This document shows positions 24,428 to 33,148 of a stretch of 41,573 nt of DNA, in pieces. Below the pieces are notes generated by a model. That model ran no database searches, was not told where the DNA came from, and worked only from the letters and a program-made list of their open reading frames with translations. Location of the stretch: NCBI RefSeq assembly GCF_001942625.1, contig NZ_MLCL01000087.1, positions 1 to 41,573 of the forward strand, given 5' to 3'. The translations under genes and the position numbers were made by a program. The stretch comes from Mycobacterium syngnathidarum (GTDB lineage Bacteria > Actinomycetota > Actinomycetes > Mycobacteriales > Mycobacteriaceae). Within the stretch, counting starts at the first letter, position 1; every line of letters starts with the position of its first letter.

Positions 24428-24557
24428 TGGCCCGACTCCTCACGGCAACCCCGACTGCAGATTTCAGCCGGGAAGTTACCGAGAGAATTGCGAAAACCGA
24501 TGGCGCAGAAGCGAATTGCGAGTGAACGCTATGCGTCACGCAGCCGAACGCATGAGC

Positions 24558-25010
24558 CTACTCGTCGGGGGTGCTGACCTCGGCAAGCTCGGCCTGCTGA
24601 GCAAGTTGAGCCTGCTGTTCGGCGTACGCCTGCCGTGCCTCTTCCAGGTCCTCAGCAGCCTTGGCCTCACGGCCGGCCGGGCTGGCCACCGAGGCGCCCG
24701 GGTGGTTGGCGGTGGCATGACCGCCCTCACAGTTCAGGGCCACCATCACCTCGCCGGAGGCGTGATTGCCGTCCCGCACGAAGGGCGCATCCCATGCATT
24801 GGTGACGATGCAATCGCCCTGGGACAGCTTGCTGCCGACGGTGACCGCCACCTTGGCGCTGGCACCGGTATTCTCGATCGCGCTCGAAGCATCCGAGTAG
24901 GTTTGGCCGACCACGTCAGGGGCGGCAGCCGCGACTCCTGCGCCGAACAGCAGGGACACGGCCGCACCTGCGCCAACCACGGCTCCGGCACCAACGACAA
25001 GCTTTTTCAC
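24558..25010 (-). CDS. Secreted PASTA-like protein, paralogue 3
   Basis: This 150-residue protein has a signal peptide (KKLVVGAGAVVGAGAAVSLLFGAGVAAA), the PASTA-like domain (PDVVGQTYSDASSAIENTGASAKVAVTVGSKLSQGDCIVTNAW), DAPFVRD and NCEGGHATANHPGASVASPAGREAKAAED. A longer Gln/Glu-rich helix (QAYAEQQAQLAQQAEL) precedes the invariant STPDE end. It starts with GTG at 25010, with GGAGG ten bases upstream. It is divergent from desA1 across a 191-bp regulatory gap. Confidence 0.82.
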   Translation of the reverse strand: MKKLVVGAGAVVGAGAAVSLLFGAGVAAAAPDVVGQTYSDASSAIENTGASAKVAVTVGSKLSQGDCIVTNAWDAPFVRDGNHASGEVMVALNCEGGHATANHPGASVASPAGREAKAAEDLEEARQAYAEQQAQLAQQAELAEVSTPDE

Positions 25011-25116
25011 GTGTGCCCAACCTCCGAGCGTGGGTATCCGACAGGTGTTCGTGCGGATCCTACCGTCGGCGCGGTTGCTCCGCAGGACTCATGAACGCGC
25101 CCGCGGGGCAACTTGA

Positions 25117-25131
25117 TGTCACCGGGTTACA
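25117..25131 (+). promoter_or_regulatory. Palindromic operator and promoter of desA1
   Basis: TGTCACCGGGTTACA is a 15-base inverted repeat (TGT-n-ACC-n-GGT-n-ACA). It lies just upstream of a -10-like TATATT at 25136-25141, with the desA1 ATG at 25202. MadR, a TetR-family regulator, is known to repress mycobacterial desA genes; this palindrome is a reasonable candidate for its site, but I did not compare it with the published operator. Confidence 0.6.
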
Positions 25132-25201
25132 CAGATATATTGACTGCAACCAACAGGTACAGATAACTGAAGCGTCTCCGGACGCGAGAGGGTGAGGGCA
25201 T

Positions 25202-26203
25202 ATGTCGCAGGAATACACCGACCTGCAGCTCCTACACGAACTCGAGCCTGTCGTTGAAACCAGCATCAACCGCCACATGCGGATGCGTAAGGACTGGAAT
25301 CCGCACGACTTCATCCCGTGGTCGGACGGCAAGAACTACTACGCGCTCGGCGGCCAGGATTGGGACCCCGAGCAGTCCAAGCTGTCCGAGGTCGCCAAGA
25401 CCGCGATGGTGCAGAACCTGCTCACCGAGGACAACCTGCCCTCCTACCACCGCGAGATCGCGATGAACATGGGCATGGACGGCGCCTGGGGCCAGTGGGT
25501 CAACCGCTGGACCGCCGAGGAGAACCGCCACGGCATCGCCCTGCGCGACTACCTCGTGGTGACCCGCGCCGTCGACCCGGTCGAGCTCGAAGAGCTGCGC
25601 GTCGAGCAGGTCACCCGCGGCTTCTCCCCCGGCCAGAACCAGCAGGGCGACCTGTTTGCCGAGAGCCTGTTCGACTCCGTCATGTACGTGTCGTTCCAGG
25701 AACTCGCCACCCGCGTCAGCCACCGCAACACCGGCAAGGCCTGTGACGACCCGATCGCAGACCAGCTGTTGCAGCGCATCTCCGCCGACGAGAACCTGCA
25801 CATGATCTTCTACCGGGATGTTTCGGCAGCCGGCCTCGACATCGCCCCCAACCAGGGCATGGCGTCGCTGCACCGCGTACTCGACAACTTCAAGATGCCC
25901 GGATACACCGTGCCCGACTTCCGCCGCAAGGCTGTCGTCATCGCCGTCGGCGGTGTCTACGACCCGCGCATCCACCTGGACGACGTGGTGATGCCGGTCC
26001 TGCGCAAGTGGCGCATCTTCGAGCGTGAGGACTTCACGGGTGAGGGCGCACGACTGCGCGACGACCTCGGCCGCATCGTCGAAGAACTCGAAGACGCCTG
26101 CGACAAGTTCGAGGTCGCCAAGGAGCGCCGCATGGAGCGCGAGCGCAAGGTGGCCGAGAAGAAGGCGATGAAGAACCTGCTGGTGTCGTCCTCGTCTTCA
26201 TGA
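25202..26203 (+). CDS. desA1: Acyl-ACP desaturase DesA1
   Basis: This 333-residue soluble di-iron desaturase of the stearoyl-ACP type introduces a double bond in long acyl chains for mycolic-acid synthesis; DesA1 is essential in mycobacteria. Iron ligands are visible in EENRH (E106-H110) and DENLH (D196-H200), 90 residues apart, which is the family signature. The C-terminal 40 residues are highly charged (KERRMERERKVAEKKAMKN) and probably helical. GAGGG lies just upstream of the ATG. Its stop overlaps the dus start (ATGA). A palindrome in the promoter suggests repression tied to fatty-acid status. Confidence 0.95.
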   Translation: MSQEYTDLQLLHELEPVVETSINRHMRMRKDWNPHDFIPWSDGKNYYALGGQDWDPEQSKLSEVAKTAMVQNLLTEDNLPSYHREIAMNMGMDGAWGQWVNRWTAEENRHGIALRDYLVVTRAVDPVELEELRVEQVTRGFSPGQNQQGDLFAESLFDSVMYVSFQELATRVSHRNTGKACDDPIADQLLQRISADENLHMIFYRDVSAAGLDIAPNQGMASLHRVLDNFKMPGYTVPDFRRKAVVIAVGGVYDPRIHLDDVVMPVLRKWRIFEREDFTGEGARLRDDLGRIVEELEDACDKFEVAKERRMERERKVAEKKAMKNLLVSSSSS

Positions 26204-27384
26204 CCCTGACCGCATCGCCGCCTGCGACGACAGCGTCGGCCCGATCCCAACTGCGGATCGGGCCGTTCGCGTTGCCCAGTCCCGTCGTCCTCGCCCCGAT
26301 GGCCGGGGTGACCAACGTGGCTTTCCGGACGCTGTGTCGCGAGCTCGAAATCGCCCGCGCCGGCACCGTCAGCGGCCTCTATGTGTGTGAAATGGTCACC
26401 GCGCGGGCCCTGGTCGAGCGCCATCCCGTCACTATGCACATGACGACCTTCGGCCCGGACGAATCGCCGCGGTCGCTGCAGCTCTACACCGTCGACCCGC
26501 ATACCACCTACCTGGCGGCGAAGATGATCGCCGACGAGGGCATGGCCGACCACATCGACATGAACTTCGGCTGCCCGGTGCCCAAGGTCACCAAGCGTGG
26601 CGGCGGATCGGCACTGCCCTATAAGCGGCGCTTGTTCGGCCAGATCGTGGCCGCCGCGGTGCGCGGTGTCGAGGGCACCGACATTCCGGTGACGGTGAAA
26701 TTCCGGATCGGCATCGACGACGCGCATCACACACACCTGGACGCCGGACGGATTGCCGCTGAGGAGGGCGCGGCAGCCGTGGCCCTGCATGCCCGCACCG
26801 CGGCTCAGCGCTACTCGGGCACCGCCGACTGGGATCAGATCGCGGCGCTCAAAGCCCATGTCACCACCATCCCGGTGCTTGGCAACGGCGACATCTTCGA
26901 GGCCGAGGACGCGCTGGCGATGATGGCCGCGACAGGATGCGACGGCGTGGTGATCGGCCGCGGCTGCCTGGGCCGGCCATGGCTGTTCGCCGAGCTGTCC
27001 GCGGCCTTCACCGGCCGGCGGCCCGCCACTCCGCCGACCCTGGGCGAAGTGGCCGACATCGTGCGCCGCCACGGCGAGCTGCTCAGCCAGCATTTCGGCG
27101 AAGACAAGGGCATGCGCGACATCCGCAAGCACGTGGCCTGGTACCTGCACGGGTTCCCGGCCGGCGCTGATCTGCGCCGCGGGCTGGCCTTGGTAAAGAC
27201 CCGCGCCGAGCTCGACGGCCTGCTCGACCAACTGGACGCGGACGCACCGTTCCCGCCCGCGGCCACCGGCCCCCGCGGCAGGCAGGGGTCGGCCGCCTCG
27301 GTGTCCCTGCCCGAGGGGTGGCTCGACGACCCCGACGACTGCGCGGTCCCGGCCGGAGCCGATGTGATGCATTCCGGAGGCTGA
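26200..27384 (+). CDS. dus: tRNA-dihydrouridine synthase (DusB-type)
   Basis: This 394-residue FMN enzyme reduces uridine in the tRNA D loop using NADPH. It has a TIM-barrel start (LRIGPFALPSPVVLAPMAGVTNVAFR), the family motif HIDMNFGCPVPKVTKRGGGSAL with Cys125, VTVKFRIGID, LHARTAAQRYSG, VLGNGDIF, and the phosphate-binding IGRGCLGRPWLF. The C-terminal 45 residues after LLDQL are Pro/Gly-rich and extra. It is translationally coupled to desA1 by an ATGA overlap, as in the Rv0824c-Rv0823c pair. Confidence 0.92.
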   Translation: MTLTASPPATTASARSQLRIGPFALPSPVVLAPMAGVTNVAFRTLCRELEIARAGTVSGLYVCEMVTARALVERHPVTMHMTTFGPDESPRSLQLYTVDPHTTYLAAKMIADEGMADHIDMNFGCPVPKVTKRGGGSALPYKRRLFGQIVAAAVRGVEGTDIPVTVKFRIGIDDAHHTHLDAGRIAAEEGAAAVALHARTAAQRYSGTADWDQIAALKAHVTTIPVLGNGDIFEAEDALAMMAATGCDGVVIGRGCLGRPWLFAELSAAFTGRRPATPPTLGEVADIVRRHGELLSQHFGEDKGMRDIRKHVAWYLHGFPAGADLRRGLALVKTRAELDGLLDQLDADAPFPPAATGPRGRQGSAASVSLPEGWLDDPDDCAVPAGADVMHSGG

Positions 27385-27451
27385 CCTGCGCTCGCGCCGA
27401 GATGACATCGAGACAGCTCTGTCACCGGGTTGGGTCTAGCTCAGTCTCAGG

Positions 27452-27616
27452 ATGCGTCAGTACGATGAAAACCCTGTCGCGGCCGGCTCAGGTAGCCAGT
27501 CCGGCACTGTGCTGCTAGAAGAGATGAGGAGAAAACCTCAGCAGCACCCAGATCACACTGCGGGAACGATGCGCACCGACGCGCACGCGCGAGTTCGAAG
27601 AGTCGGAGGCCGGTAA
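27452..27616 (+). CDS. Possible 54-residue leader ORF before the LCP gene
   Basis: The ATG at 27452 opens [16 protein letters not shown] and stays open to TAA at 27614, five bases before the LCP ATG. A second, overlapping 17-codon frame at 27465 ([17 protein letters not shown]) ends with two cysteines before a TAG. Neither has a strong ribosome site. The close fit of the first stop to the next start would allow translational coupling. It could equally be untranslated leader. Confidence 0.3.
   Translation: MRQYDENPVAAGSGSQSGTVLLEEMRRKPQQHPDHTAGTMRTDAHARVRRVGGR
27509..27547 (+). promoter_or_regulatory. Nested hairpin in the leader of the LCP gene
   Basis: GTGCTGC pairs with GCAGCAC (7 bp). 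Inside, TGAGG pairs with CCTCA around an AGAAAA loop, leaving a 9-base purine-rich bulge. It lies 74 bases before the LCP start. No T run follows, so it is not a simple terminator. It may be a regulatory RNA element. The rest of 27385-27451 shows nothing firm. Confidence 0.5.
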
Positions 27617-27620
27617 GGAC

Positions 27621-30017
27621 ATGAGTGACGCTCATAACGCCACTCCCGGCCGTCGGCACCGCTCGCCGGAGGATTCGTCGGACAACCAATGGATTACCCG
27701 ATCCCGGCAGCCTTTGCCAGGCGCCGCGCCGTGGGAACGCCAGGATGCCTCGTCACCCGAAGATTTATCCGTCGACGAGCCCACCGGCAGCCACGCCGAC
27801 GGGGTAACTGTCGCCGATCTGATCGCCAAGGTCGCCGGTACCGGTTTCACCCCGAGCCGCCACCGGCTGGAGCCCGACGAGGCCTATCAGGCAGAGCCAG
27901 AACTCGACGCTGAACCTGAACCCGAGCCGGAACCGGCCTACTTCCAGGAACCCGACCCCGAACCGGCCTACTTCCAGGAACCCGACCCCGAACCGGAAGC
28001 TGGACCCGCGTACTTCTGGGAACCCGAGTTCGAACTGGAGCCCGAGCCAGAGTTCGAGCCCGAAGCCGAGGCCGAAACGGAGCCCGAACTGGAGCTGGAG
28101 CCGGACTATGCACCGGCCTATGCCCGCCCGCACGTGCCCGATCCGACCGACGTCATCGCCGCGGTCCGAATCGACCCGGAGGCCGACGATCCCCACGGAT
28201 CGGAGGACGCCGAGGATTTCCCGGCACGGTTCGAAGAACCGCTCGAAGACCCGTCGGCCCCTGAGATGGAGACCGACAACACCAACACCGACGTCCTGCC
28301 GGCGTTGGCGGTCTACGACTATGACGCTCCCGCGGAGCGCCCCCCGTGGCGCGTCCGCCCGATACCGCCAGACGAGCACGACCCCGACGAAACCACTGTG
28401 ATCGAGGCGGTGCGGCCGCCGATCAATCGCCGGGTGATGCTGGCCGGACGGGCCGCTGCCGCGATGCTCGCGGTCCTGACCCTGGTGCTGACCGGTGGGG
28501 CCTGGCAGTGGCAGTCCTCGAAGAACGCCAGCCTCAACAAGGTCGCCGCGCTGGATCTCAACTCGCGCGACATCCTCGACCCGAACGCCCAGTTCGGCGA
28601 CGAGAACTTTCTGATCATCGGAACCGACAGCCGGTTCGGCGAGAACGGGGGCATGGGCGCCGGCGACACCGAAGATGCCGGCGGTGCGCGATCCGACACC
28701 ATCATGCTGGTCAACATCCCGGCCAACCGGGAACGTGTTGTCGCCGTGTCATTTCCGCGTGACCTGTCGATCGATCCGATGAAGTGCGAACCATGGAACC
28801 CGGAAACGACGGCCTACGGTCCGCTGTACGACGCGGAGACCGAGACCTACGGCCCGGACGAGGTCTACACCGAGACCAAGCTGAACTCGGCCTTTGCCTT
28901 CGGCGGCCCGAAGTGCCTGGTGAAGGTGATCCAGAAGCTGTCCGGGTTGTCCATCAACCGGTTCATGGCCGTCGACTTCTCCGGTTTCTCCAAGATGGTC
29001 GACGCGCTGGGCGGGGTCGAGGTGTGCACCACCACCCCCCTCGAGGACTACGAGCTCGGCACCGTCCTACCGCACGCCGGACGCCAGATGGTCGACGGGC
29101 ACACCGCCTTGAACTATGTGCGGGCCCGTCAGGTGACCACCGAATACAACGGGGACTACGGGCGCATCAAACGCCAGCAGCTGTTCTTGTCCTCGCTGCT
29201 GCGAGCGCTGATCTCTCGAGACACGTTCTTCTCGCTGAACAAGCTGAACAACGTTGTCAACATGTTCATCAGCGACAGCTTCGTCGACAACATCAGGACC
29301 AAGGACCTGGTTGACCTCGGGCAGTCCGTACAAGGCGTGAACGCCGGACGGATCACCTTCGTCACCGTGCCGACCGTCGGATACGCCGACGAGTACGGTA
29401 ACGAGGTCCCGCGTCTCGAGGACATGCGGGCACTCTTCGACGCGATCATCAACGACGATCCGCTGCCCGGGGAGAAGAACCCGGACAACACCCCGGTGCC
29501 CGGCACCCCGGAGTCGTCCACGGTGCAGGCGGCCGCTCCATCCGAGACTCCTCAGTCGACCGCGCCGGCACCCGCACCGGACACGACGGACAGCGGTGAG
29601 ATGGTCAATGCCGTCACCACCGAACCGCAGCAGGTCACGGTGCAGGTGTCGAACTCCACCGGCCAGAGCGGTCTGGCCTCGACCGCGGCCACCGAGCTGC
29701 AGGAACACGGTTTCAACGTCAACACTCCTGACGACTACCCGAGCACGCTCCCGGCGACGACGGTGTTCTTCTCCCCCGGTAACGAGGAGGCGGCCGCGAC
29801 CGTGGCCAGTTCCTTCGCCAACCCCACCATCGAGCGGGTGTCAGGCATGGGCGACGTGGTGCAGGTGGTTCTGGGCTCCGATTTCAACACGGTGAATGCT
29901 CCGTCACCGAGCGGTTCGGAGGTGCAGGTACATGTGCTGAAGGGCACCAGCAGCAGCCCGACGCACCTCCCGGAGGACCTGAACGTCACCAACGCGGCCG
30001 ACACCACCTGCGAATAG
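27621..30017 (+). CDS. LytR-CpsA-Psr (LCP) family cell-wall ligase with LytR_C domain
   Basis: This 798-residue protein has a long acidic cytoplasmic N-terminus with Glu-Pro repeats (about 93-165), one transmembrane helix (about 275-293), an LCP domain (from [11 protein letters not shown] at about 326 through [18 protein letters not shown] and [14 protein letters not shown] to about 520) and a C-terminal LytR_C domain (about 668-755). A Ser/Thr/Pro linker separates the last two. LCP enzymes join glycopolymers such as arabinogalactan to peptidoglycan on the outer face of the membrane. GTAAGGAC directly precedes the ATG. It corresponds to Rv0822c and is longer than the usual LCP protein because of the acidic repeats. 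Confidence 0.93.
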   Translation: MSDAHNATPGRRHRSPEDSSDNQWITRSRQPLPGAAPWERQDASSPEDLSVDEPTGSHADGVTVADLIAKVAGTGFTPSRHRLEPDEAYQAEPELDAEPEPEPEPAYFQEPDPEPAYFQEPDPEPEAGPAYFWEPEFELEPEPEFEPEAEAETEPELELEPDYAPAYARPHVPDPTDVIAAVRIDPEADDPHGSEDAEDFPARFEEPLEDPSAPEMETDNTNTDVLPALAVYDYDAPAERPPWRVRPIPPDEHDPDETTVIEAVRPPINRRVMLAGRAAAAMLAVLTLVLTGGAWQWQSSKNASLNKVAALDLNSRDILDPNAQFGDENFLIIGTDSRFGENGGMGAGDTEDAGGARSDTIMLVNIPANRERVVAVSFPRDLSIDPMKCEPWNPETTAYGPLYDAETETYGPDEVYTETKLNSAFAFGGPKCLVKVIQKLSGLSINRFMAVDFSGFSKMVDALGGVEVCTTTPLEDYELGTVLPHAGRQMVDGHTALNYVRARQVTTEYNGDYGRIKRQQLFLSSLLRALISRDTFFSLNKLNNVVNMFISDSFVDNIRTKDLVDLGQSVQGVNAGRITFVTVPTVGYADEYGNEVPRLEDMRALFDAIINDDPLPGEKNPDNTPVPGTPESSTVQAAAPSETPQSTAPAPAPDTTDSGEMVNAVTTEPQQVTVQVSNSTGQSGLASTAATELQEHGFNVNTPDDYPSTLPATTVFFSPGNEEAAATVASSFANPTIERVSGMGDVVQVVLGSDFNTVNAPSPSGSEVQVHVLKGTSSSPTHLPEDLNVTNAADTTCE
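27931..27990 (+). repeat. Two perfect 30-bp tandem repeats in the LCP gene
   Basis: Each unit encodes a ten-residue [14 protein letters not shown] repeat and the two copies are identical. They lie in the acidic Glu-Pro region, which is likely to vary in length between strains. Confidence 0.9.
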
Positions 30018-30038
30018 CTTCTGAACCGGGCGCGCGGC

Positions 30039-30060
30039 ATTCACCGTTCGTTCATCGTTG
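30039..30060 (+). promoter_or_regulatory. Pho-box-like direct repeat before phoU
   Basis: ATTCACCGTTC and GTTCATCGTTG are two 11-base direct repeats matching the TTCA-n-C spacing described for SenX3-RegX3 sites. A -10-like CATAAT follows at 30087-30092 and the phoU ATG at 30102, so the message would be almost leaderless. Confidence 0.6.
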
Positions 30061-30101
30061 CATCGTGACTACAGGCCTGCTGACCGCATAATCTTGCAAG
30101 C

Positions 30102-30770
30102 ATGCGTACCCAATACCATGAGCAACTGCACTCGCTGACGGACCAACTCGGGCAGATGTGTGAGTTGGCGGGTACCGCAATGGAGCTGGCCACCCAGGCC
30201 CTCTTGCAGGCCGATCTCGCGCTCGCCGAGCAGGTGATCAGCGACCACGACAAGATGACCACGCTGAGCACCCAGGCCGAGGAGTCTGCGTTCGTGTTAC
30301 TCGCGCTGCAGGCGCCCGTTGCCGGTGACCTGCGGGCTGTGGTGGGCTCGATCCAGATCGTCGCCGATGTGGACCGCATGGGTGCGCTGGCGCTGCATGT
30401 GGCCAAGATCGCGCGTCGGCGCCATCCCCAGCACGTTCTGCCCGAGGAAGTGAACGGCTATTTCGCCGAGATGGGGCGGGTGGCCGTCGAGTTGGGCCAT
30501 GCCGCGCGGGAGGTGCTGCTGACCCAGGATCCGGAGAAGGCCGCCAGGATCCAGGAGGAGGACGATGCGATGGATGATCTGCATCGTCACCTGTTCTCGG
30601 TTCTGATGGACCGGGAGTGGAAGCACGGGGTGACAGCTGCTGTCGACGTGACATTGCTGAGCCGCTTCTACGAGCGCTTCGCCGACCATGCCGTCGAGGT
30701 GGCACGGCGGGTCATCTTCCAGGTCACAGGCACCTACCCGGACGGGGAATCGGTTTCTTCCAACCAGTGA
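30102..30770 (+). CDS. phoU: PhoU-type phosphate regulator (PhoY)
   Basis: This 222-residue all-helical protein has two PhoU three-helix repeats. The metal-binding-type motifs read [35 protein letters not shown] in the first half and [22 protein letters not shown] in the second. PhoU proteins link the Pst transporter to the phosphate two-component system (SenX3-RegX3 in mycobacteria), keeping it off when phosphate is ample. It corresponds to phoY2 (Rv0821c). No ribosome site is visible, in keeping with a leaderless start. A Pho-box-like repeat precedes it. Confidence 0.93.
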   Translation: MRTQYHEQLHSLTDQLGQMCELAGTAMELATQALLQADLALAEQVISDHDKMTTLSTQAEESAFVLLALQAPVAGDLRAVVGSIQIVADVDRMGALALHVAKIARRRHPQHVLPEEVNGYFAEMGRVAVELGHAAREVLLTQDPEKAARIQEEDDAMDDLHRHLFSVLMDREWKHGVTAAVDVTLLSRFYERFADHAVEVARRVIFQVTGTYPDGESVSSNQ

Positions 30771-30771
30771 T

Positions 30772-31299
30772 TCAGGGCCGGTCGGCCGGCGGCACCAGCC
30801 GGACGCCGTCCTTGTGCGCCCCGGCCAGGTCCCCAAGTACTTTGACCAGTACCTGTAGGTCAGCCCCGCTGTAGCGCAGCAGGAAGTCACGCGTTCCACG
30901 GTCCATTTCCTCGTGCATCGTGCGGTGCACGTCGGCGACGAGTTGTCCGTCCGCGGTCAGGCCGAGCTCGATCTCCTTGCGGTTGCCGGGTACCGGCGTG
31001 CGCTCCACGAGGCCGGCCTCGACCAGCCGCTGCACGTGCTTGGACACCGTGCCCTTGAGCCGGCCGGAGCGCGCCGCCAGCCCCACCACGCTGACCGGGC
31101 CTTCGGTGATCTCGGCCAGCAGGTGCATCGACGAGGTCGGTAGCGTCCGCACCAGCGGTTGTAATCGCGGCGGGATTCGGGCCGCCATGAAGTCGCGTTC
31201 CGCGTCATCCTCGCCGTCGTTCCCGAGCCGGTCCCCCACCGCGGCCAACAGCCCGGCGATGGCGTCGATCAGCTCAAGTTTGGTTTTCACGGAAACCAT
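30772..31299 (-). CDS. MarR-family transcriptional regulator
   Basis: This 175-residue winged-helix protein contains TSSMHLLAEITEGPVSVVGLAARSGRLKGTVSKHVQRLVEAGLVERTPVPGNRKEIELGLTADG, the recognition helix and wing of the MarR fold (about 56-118). The ATG at 31299 is chosen; the long upstream frame to 31821 runs antisense through the neighbouring oxidoreductase gene. It is divergent from that gene, with GTTTC/GAAAC palindromes between them, so it probably represses both. It converges on phoU with one base between stops. Confidence 0.85.
   Translation of the reverse strand: MVSVKTKLELIDAIAGLLAAVGDRLGNDGEDDAERDFMAARIPPRLQPLVRTLPTSSMHLLAEITEGPVSVVGLAARSGRLKGTVSKHVQRLVEAGLVERTPVPGNRKEIELGLTADGQLVADVHRTMHEEMDRGTRDFLLRYSGADLQVLVKVLGDLAGAHKDGVRLVPPADRP
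31282..31297. promoter_or_regulatory. Palindrome at the MarR start codon
   Basis: GGTTTTCACGGAAACC is an inverted repeat with GGTTT/AAACC arms that overlaps the first codons of the marR gene. It is a likely site for autorepression and shares its arms with the site at 31329. Confidence 0.55.
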
Positions 31300-31328
31300 C
31301 TTGCCACCCGCGGAACGCCTGAGTAGAT

Positions 31329-31345
31329 TGTTTCCATAGAAACCA
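31329..31345. promoter_or_regulatory. Palindrome in the MarR/oxidoreductase intergenic region
   Basis: TGTTTCCATAGAAACCA holds GTTTC-CATA-GAAAC, matching the arms of the site at 31282. A further half-site, GGAAACC, follows at 31353. Probable MarR operator of the divergent pair. Confidence 0.6.
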
Positions 31346-31371
31346 TATCCTTGGAAACCAAAGGAGCAGCC

Positions 31372-32346
31372 ATGAAGGCCGCACTGGTCACCGCATGGGG
31401 CAACAACCCCGTGTACACCGACGTGCCCGAGCCCCAGCCGAGCGACGGCGCCGAGGTGGCCGCCGTCGAAGCATCGGCGCTGACCAACCTCACCCGGGCA
31501 CTGGTGTCCGGAAAGCACTACGCCAGCAAGGAGATTGCCCTGCCGGCCATTCCGGGCGTCGACGGTGTGGCACGGCTCGCCGACGGCCGTCGCATCTACA
31601 CCGGCGCCCTCGGATTCTCCGGCATGATGGCAGAACGCGCCCTGGTCGAGCCCCGCGGCGTCGTCGAGATCCCGGAGAACGTCGACTCGGTGACCGCCGC
31701 CGCCCTGCCCAATCCCGGCATCTCGGCCTGGACCGCGCTGTCGCACGCCGCGGCCGTCAAGCCCGGCGACCATTTGCTGATCTTGGGCGCCACCGGCGTA
31801 ACCGGTTCCATGGCAGCGCAATTGGCCGGCACCATGTTCGGCGCCGAGACGGTGGTGGCCGCCGGGCGCAACACCGAACGGCTGGAGTGGTTACGGTCGG
31901 CCGGCACTCAGGACACGATCCCCCTCGGGCAGCAGGATCTCGGCGCTCGGGTCGCCGAGATGCACGCCCAACGACCGTTTGACGCGGTGCTCGACTACCT
32001 GTGGGGCGACCCGGCCGCCGAGGTGCTCACTGCCTTGGCCGCCAGTCACCCTGCCGCGCACTACCACCCGACCCGATTCGTTCAGATCGGGTCGATGGCC
32101 GGGCCGACGCTGGCACTGGATGCGGGAGTCTTGCGCGGCACCGGGATCACGCTGCGCGGGGTCGGCATCGGCAGCGTTCCACCCGAGGTGCTGGGCCGCG
32201 CCCGTAGCGAGGCATTGCCGAGGTTGTTCGAGATGGTCGCCACCGACCAACTCGAATTACACACCCAGCCAAGGGCATTGGCCGATGTCGCCGAGGTATG
32301 GACGGGCGGCGAACCCTCTGGCACCCGGGTGGTGCTCACCCCATAG
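31372..32346 (+). CDS. Zinc-independent MDR-family oxidoreductase (quinone reductase-like)
   Basis: This 324-residue medium-chain dehydrogenase/reductase has an N-terminal GroES-like domain and the nucleotide-binding motif LLILGATGVTGS (about 135-146), preceded by NPGISAWTAL. The zinc-binding cysteines of alcohol dehydrogenases are absent, which fits NADPH quinone oxidoreductases. The ATG at 31372 is set by AAGGAG five bases upstream. It is probably induced when a ligand releases the divergent MarR protein. The substrate is unknown. Confidence 0.85.
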   Translation: MKAALVTAWGNNPVYTDVPEPQPSDGAEVAAVEASALTNLTRALVSGKHYASKEIALPAIPGVDGVARLADGRRIYTGALGFSGMMAERALVEPRGVVEIPENVDSVTAAALPNPGISAWTALSHAAAVKPGDHLLILGATGVTGSMAAQLAGTMFGAETVVAAGRNTERLEWLRSAGTQDTIPLGQQDLGARVAEMHAQRPFDAVLDYLWGDPAAEVLTALAASHPAAHYHPTRFVQIGSMAGPTLALDAGVLRGTGITLRGVGIGSVPPEVLGRARSEALPRLFEMVATDQLELHTQPRALADVAEVWTGGEPSGTRVVLTP

Positions 32347-32362
32347 CGCGAGCAGGAGAAAC

Positions 32363-33139
32363 TCAGCCGAAGCGGCCCGAAATGTAGTCCTCGGTCGCCT
32401 TCTGGGTGGGGTTGGAGAAAATCTTCTCGGTGTCATCGATCTCGATCAGCTTGCCGGGCTTACCGGTGGCCTCGAGATTGAAGAACGCTGTCTGATCGCT
32501 CACCCGGGCGGCCTGCTGCATGTTGTGCGTGACGATGACGATCGTGAAATCCTGCTTGAGCGTGGAGATCAGATCTTCGATGGCCAGCGTCGAGATCGGG
32601 TCGAGCGCCGAGCAGGGCTCATCCATCAACAGCACGTCGGGCTGCACGGCGATGGCGCGGGCGATACACAAGCGTTGCTGCTGACCACCCGACAGGCCAC
32701 CACCGGGCTTGTCCAGACGATCCTTGACCTCGTTCCAGAGGTTGGCGCCTCGCAGCGAACGCTCCGCGACCTCGTCGAGGGTCTTCTTGTTGCGGACGCC
32801 CTGCAGCTTCAGACCGGCCACCACGTTGTCGCGAATCGACATGGTGGGGAACGGATTCGGCCGCTGGAACACCATGCCGATGGTCTTGCGCACGCCCACC
32901 GGATCCACCCCGGCGCCGTAGATGTCCTCACCGTCGAGCAGCACCGAGCCCTCCACGCGGGCCCCGGGGATCACCTCGTGCATGCGGTTGAGCGTGCGCA
33001 GCACGGTCGACTTACCGCAGCCCGACGGACCGATGAAAGCCATCACGCTGCGCGGGTGCACCGACAGCGAAACGTCGGAGACGGCGTGGAATGCGCCGTA
33101 ATAGATGTTGACGTCCTTGAGGTCCAGCCGCTTGGCCAT
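32363..33139 (-). CDS. pstB: Phosphate ABC transporter ATPase PstB (PhoT)
   Basis: This 258-residue ATPase has Walker [10 protein letters not shown] (37-45), the ABC signature LSGGQQQR, Walker B VLLMDEP followed by CSALDPIS, and the H-loop VTHNMQQA. It powers inorganic phosphate import through PstA/PstC. It is last in the pstSCAB operon, nine bases after pstA. At the matching place in M. tuberculosis only phoT (Rv0820) remains of this operon. Confidence 0.95.
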   Translation of the reverse strand: MAKRLDLKDVNIYYGAFHAVSDVSLSVHPRSVMAFIGPSGCGKSTVLRTLNRMHEVIPGARVEGSVLLDGEDIYGAGVDPVGVRKTIGMVFQRPNPFPTMSIRDNVVAGLKLQGVRNKKTLDEVAERSLRGANLWNEVKDRLDKPGGGLSGGQQQRLCIARAIAVQPDVLLMDEPCSALDPISTLAIEDLISTLKQDFTIVIVTHNMQQAARVSDQTAFFNLEATGKPGKLIEIDDTEKIFSNPTQKATEDYISGRFG

Positions 33140-33148
33140 GGATAGCTC

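Noticed and set aside
24009..25094. 361-residue plus-strand frame
   Set aside because: Antisense to two of the PASTA-like paralogues, whose signal peptides and shared motifs establish the minus strand.
25957..27408. 483-residue minus-strand frame
   Set aside because: Antisense to dus and the end of desA1; high-GC shadow frame with no domain.
31300..31821. Upstream extension of the MarR frame
   Set aside because: It would run antisense through the oxidoreductase gene and across the operators; a normal MarR length starts at 31299.
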